From assembly GCA_947445035.1 (NCBI GenBank), contig CANFCK010000005.1, forward strand, positions 186,001 to 250,000: a stretch of 64,000 bases of DNA. Direction: 5' to 3'. Made by a program: the position numbers and the translations under genes. Position 1 is the first letter of the stretch; each line of letters opens with the position of its first letter. The notes beneath the pieces were generated by a model. It searched no databases. It was not told the origin of the DNA and was given only the letters and a program-made list of their open reading frames with translations. This document shows, one piece after another, positions 61,927 through 64,000 of the stretch. The stretch comes from Deltaproteobacteria bacterium (GTDB taxonomy: Bacteria > Myxococcota_A > UBA796 > SXON01).

Positions 61927-63045
61927 ATGCCCATCGAGGTCCGCCCGGTCCAGCTTCCCGCCGATGCGGCCACGTTCATCGACGTCTGGTTTCAACTGTA
62001 CGGCAACGATTCGCACTGGGTGCCGCCGCTGAAGTTCGAACGTAAGGAGTTCCTGGACCCCGCAAAGAATCCCTACTTCGATGTCGCGAGCATCCAGTGT
62101 TTCATCGCCTGGCGAGACGGCAAGGCAGTCGGCACCATCTCAGCGCAGATCGACCAGGACTACCAGGCCCAGGAGCCCGGAACCGGGTTTTTCGGGTTCT
62201 TCGAGTTCCCCGACAATGCCGAGGTGTCACGAGCTCTTTTCGATGCGGCGATCGGGTGGCTGCGCATTCGCGGCATGACCCGCGCACACGGCCCGTTCAG
62301 CTTCAATTCCAACCACGAGTGCACGCTGCTCATTGACGGCTTCGACAGCGATCCGTTGGTAATGATGGCGTACAACCCAAAGTACTACCTCGATCACTAC
62401 GCGGCGCTGGGCCTCGGCAAGATCAAGGACATGTACGCTTACTGGTTGCCCAACGACGGTCCCATCCCCGACCGCGTGGGCGCCATCGCCGATCGGTTCG
62501 AGAAGAAGCACCCCGAAGTCACCATCCGCCCGGTCAACCTCAAGAACTACGAGGCCGACGTTGAACTGTGCCGGGTCATCTACAACGACGCCTGGGCGAC
62601 AAACTGGGGGTTCGTCCGCCTTGGCGATGCCGAGTTCGCCAAAGTGGCCAAAGGGCTCAAACCGATGGTGGACCCACGCTACTGTTACTTCGCGTTCGTC
62701 AATGGGGAGATCGCGGGGTTTTCGCTGACGCTTCCCGACTTCAACCAGGTGGTCAAGCCCATGGGCGGGAGCATCTTCCCGTTCGGTTGGTACCACTGGC
62801 TCACGCGCCCGGCCAAGGTCGACAAGATCCGGGTTTTCACGCTGGGTATCCGGAAGAAGTACCAGCACTTGCCCCTGGGAGCGCCACTGTACAAACGCAC
62901 CTGGGATGCGGGCGTGAAAGCGGGCGTGAAAGGTGCGGAAGCCAGCTGGGTGCTCGAAGACAACCACCGCATGCGCTCCGCCATCGAAAAGATGGGCGGC
63001 AAGATCTACAAGACCTACCGGATTTTCGGCGTCGAGCTCGGCTGA
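61927..63045 (+). CDS. GNAT-family acetyltransferase-like protein
   Basis: A 372-residue protein with GNAT-like features: IEVRPVQLPADAATFIDVWFQLY at the start, YFAFVNGEIAGFSLTLPD (acceptor strand) and FTLGIRKKYQHLPLGAPLYKRTW (acetyl-CoA loop R/Q-X2-G/A-like). Much of the middle (about 30-200) is an added domain. Such long GNATs are known in Proteobacteria as uncharacterised acyltransferases. The 3' end overlaps the convergent lipoprotein gene by 31 bp. Confidence 0.78.
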   Translation: MPIEVRPVQLPADAATFIDVWFQLYGNDSHWVPPLKFERKEFLDPAKNPYFDVASIQCFIAWRDGKAVGTISAQIDQDYQAQEPGTGFFGFFEFPDNAEVSRALFDAAIGWLRIRGMTRAHGPFSFNSNHECTLLIDGFDSDPLVMMAYNPKYYLDHYAALGLGKIKDMYAYWLPNDGPIPDRVGAIADRFEKKHPEVTIRPVNLKNYEADVELCRVIYNDAWATNWGFVRLGDAEFAKVAKGLKPMVDPRYCYFAFVNGEIAGFSLTLPDFNQVVKPMGGSIFPFGWYHWLTRPAKVDKIRVFTLGIRKKYQHLPLGAPLYKRTWDAGVKAGVKGAEASWVLEDNHRMRSAIEKMGGKIYKTYRIFGVELG

Positions 63046-63668
63046 CGGTCCGCCCAGACGAGGCCGGGCACCCCCCGAAGCGCATCGTCCAAGCTCATGA
63101 ACCTGGAAATCCACCCCGCCTCGTGGGCCGGCTCTTTCGCGGGGGTGAGGTTCTGGAACGTGACCTGCAACGTCGCGCGTTTTCCCGGAAGGATCAGCCC
63201 CTGGCGGGTGGGCGTGTCGGGCAACGTCCACACCCGCGCGGCCGGGGGCGCACGGTCGACGGTAATCTGGGTACTGTCATCTTCAAACCAGACGAAAGCC
63301 GCCCGTGGCCGACGACGCTCCCGGGTCAAGAGGCCGCGGGCGGGCGCTTCATACACCAGCATGAACGTTTGGTTGGCGAAGACCTTGTCCTTGAGCGGAA
63401 ACACCCAACGCATCAGCAAGTCGACTTCGCCGTCGCGCAACGCCAACCCCCCTGCAACCTCGATGGCGCCGGCCTCGCGGAGGGTCGCCTCATGCTGATG
63501 CACCTCCTGGGCGAGGGCGTCGCGACAACTGGGCGTGTCGGTGCAGACGACGGATCCGCGCCACACGTTGAACAGTCGCGACTCTCCAGAAACACGATCG
63601 GCGAGGACATCGACGGTGGCGGTCACCACGAGCTTGTCGTAGCAAGCCAGCAGAAGCACGAGGATCAT
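63015..63668 (-). CDS. Lipoprotein of unknown function
   Basis: A 217-residue lipoprotein (MILVLLLAC) whose mature sequence starts [17 protein letters not shown] and contains one Cys pair (VVCTDTPSC). The rest is a beta-strand-rich domain with charged segments ([16 protein letters not shown]). No family recognised. The ATG overlaps the stop of the pyrophosphatase gene (ATGA), making a unit in which the pyrophosphatase is translated first. Confidence 0.65.
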   Translation of the reverse strand: MILVLLLACYDKLVVTATVDVLADRVSGESRLFNVWRGSVVCTDTPSCRDALAQEVHQHEATLREAGAIEVAGGLALRDGEVDLLMRWVFPLKDKVFANQTFMLVYEAPARGLLTRERRRPRAAFVWFEDDSTQITVDRAPPAARVWTLPDTPTRQGLILPGKRATLQVTFQNLTPAKEPAHEAGWISRFMSLDDALRGVPGLVWADRQPSSTPKIR

Positions 63669-64000
63669 GGCTGGCTAACTGCGAGGGCCGCTGCGTAGTC
63701 GCGCTGGGCGGTGGTAATGACGTCGAGCGCCCGCTCACGGCCGTACTCCAGCTCGATCTTCACCGGGTTTCCCCCAGGCTCCAGCTTGTACGTCTCGAAG
63801 TAGTGGCGCAGCCTCGCGACCAGCGCGCGGGGCAGGCTGCCGAGTTCAGTGACCTCGCCCCACACCGGATCCCCGTCCAGCACCGCCACGATCTTGTCGT
63901 CGGCCTCGCCATTGTCCACCATCAAAAGCCCGCCGACGACCCGTGCGCGCAGGATGATGTCGGCGCGATCGATGACCCGCTCGGAGAGGACGCAGATGTC
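63665..64000 (-). CDS. ppa: Inorganic pyrophosphatase, C-terminal part (5' end beyond window)
   Basis: The visible 111 C-terminal residues of a family I inorganic pyrophosphatase, which cleaves PPi to two Pi. Motifs: [22 protein letters not shown], then [12 protein letters not shown] (metal-binding Asp residues) and [19 protein letters not shown], a characteristic end. The start codon lies outside the window. It ends overlapping the lipoprotein gene. It may remove the PPi produced by ppdK and by tRNA charging. Confidence 0.93.
   Translation of the reverse strand, partial: DICVLSERVIDRADIILRARVVGGLLMVDNGEADDKIVAVLDGDPVWGEVTELGSLPRALVARLRHYFETYKLEPGGNPVKIELEYGRERALDVITTAQRDYAAALAVSQP

Overview
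The window is GC-rich and almost fully coding, with about 60 genes on both strands. Adjacent genes are often coupled through ATGA, GTGA or TTGA overlaps. It looks like chromosomal DNA of a myxobacterium-like (Myxococcota or related former deltaproteobacterial) organism. The evidence is a MYXO-CTERM-like tail, Asp/Ser/Thr-rich linkers in secreted proteins, many lipoproteins with very short signal peptides, a Ser/Thr kinase fused to an AAA ATPase, a LysC-LysA fusion, and many secreted proteins of no known family. No tRNA, rRNA, insertion sequence, phage or CRISPR array was seen.

Layout. 1-7981: pyruvate phosphate dikinase between a cut lipoprotein gene and a small ORF; rsmE-cutA on the other strand; then glyQ-glyS. 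8092-16682: secreted proteins, a tetraheme cytochrome c, a GT-C-like membrane protein, a Gly/Met/Gln-repeat lipoprotein and a MshEN-like protein. 16896-21009: a carboxypeptidase-regulatory-like lipoprotein, a membrane sulfatase-fold enzyme and a secreted protein. 20993-25843: an exopolysaccharide module, with a BY-kinase/chain-length protein coupled to a HEAT-repeat lipoprotein, divergent from a Wza-type export protein and a polyprenyl glycosylphosphotransferase. 25935-28881: a Ser/Thr kinase-ATPase broken by two single-base homopolymer shifts. 28895-35771: a complete System I cytochrome c maturation operon (ccmA-B-C-D-E-F-G-H-I), including a 40-residue CcmD. It could mature the tetraheme cytochrome at 11098-12264.

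35793-41520: a PhoA-type alkaline phosphatase, an orphan Trypco1 (CU044_2847-like) protein, a DUF374 acyltransferase and a three-gene lipoprotein/hydrolase operon. 41534-45310: a coupled four-gene operon of an ECF sigma factor with a C-terminal membrane segment, a single-pass DUF4384-like protein, a secreted caspase-like protease with a predicted C-terminal beta-barrel, and a lipoprotein. This is the best candidate for an undescribed system.

45413-64000: an HTH-like protein with a hydroxyacid dehydrogenase, a SprT/DUF2786 protein, an ATP-grasp/GHMP-kinase pair, the LysC-LysA fusion, two cNMP-binding-fold proteins, a sulfatase-fold lipoprotein, purC, a secreted alpha/beta hydrolase, a CoaC-type flavoprotein, dusB, a GNAT protein, a lipoprotein, and the 3' end of an inorganic pyrophosphatase gene cut by the window edge.

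Functions come from motifs recognised by eye in translated sequence. No database search was run.
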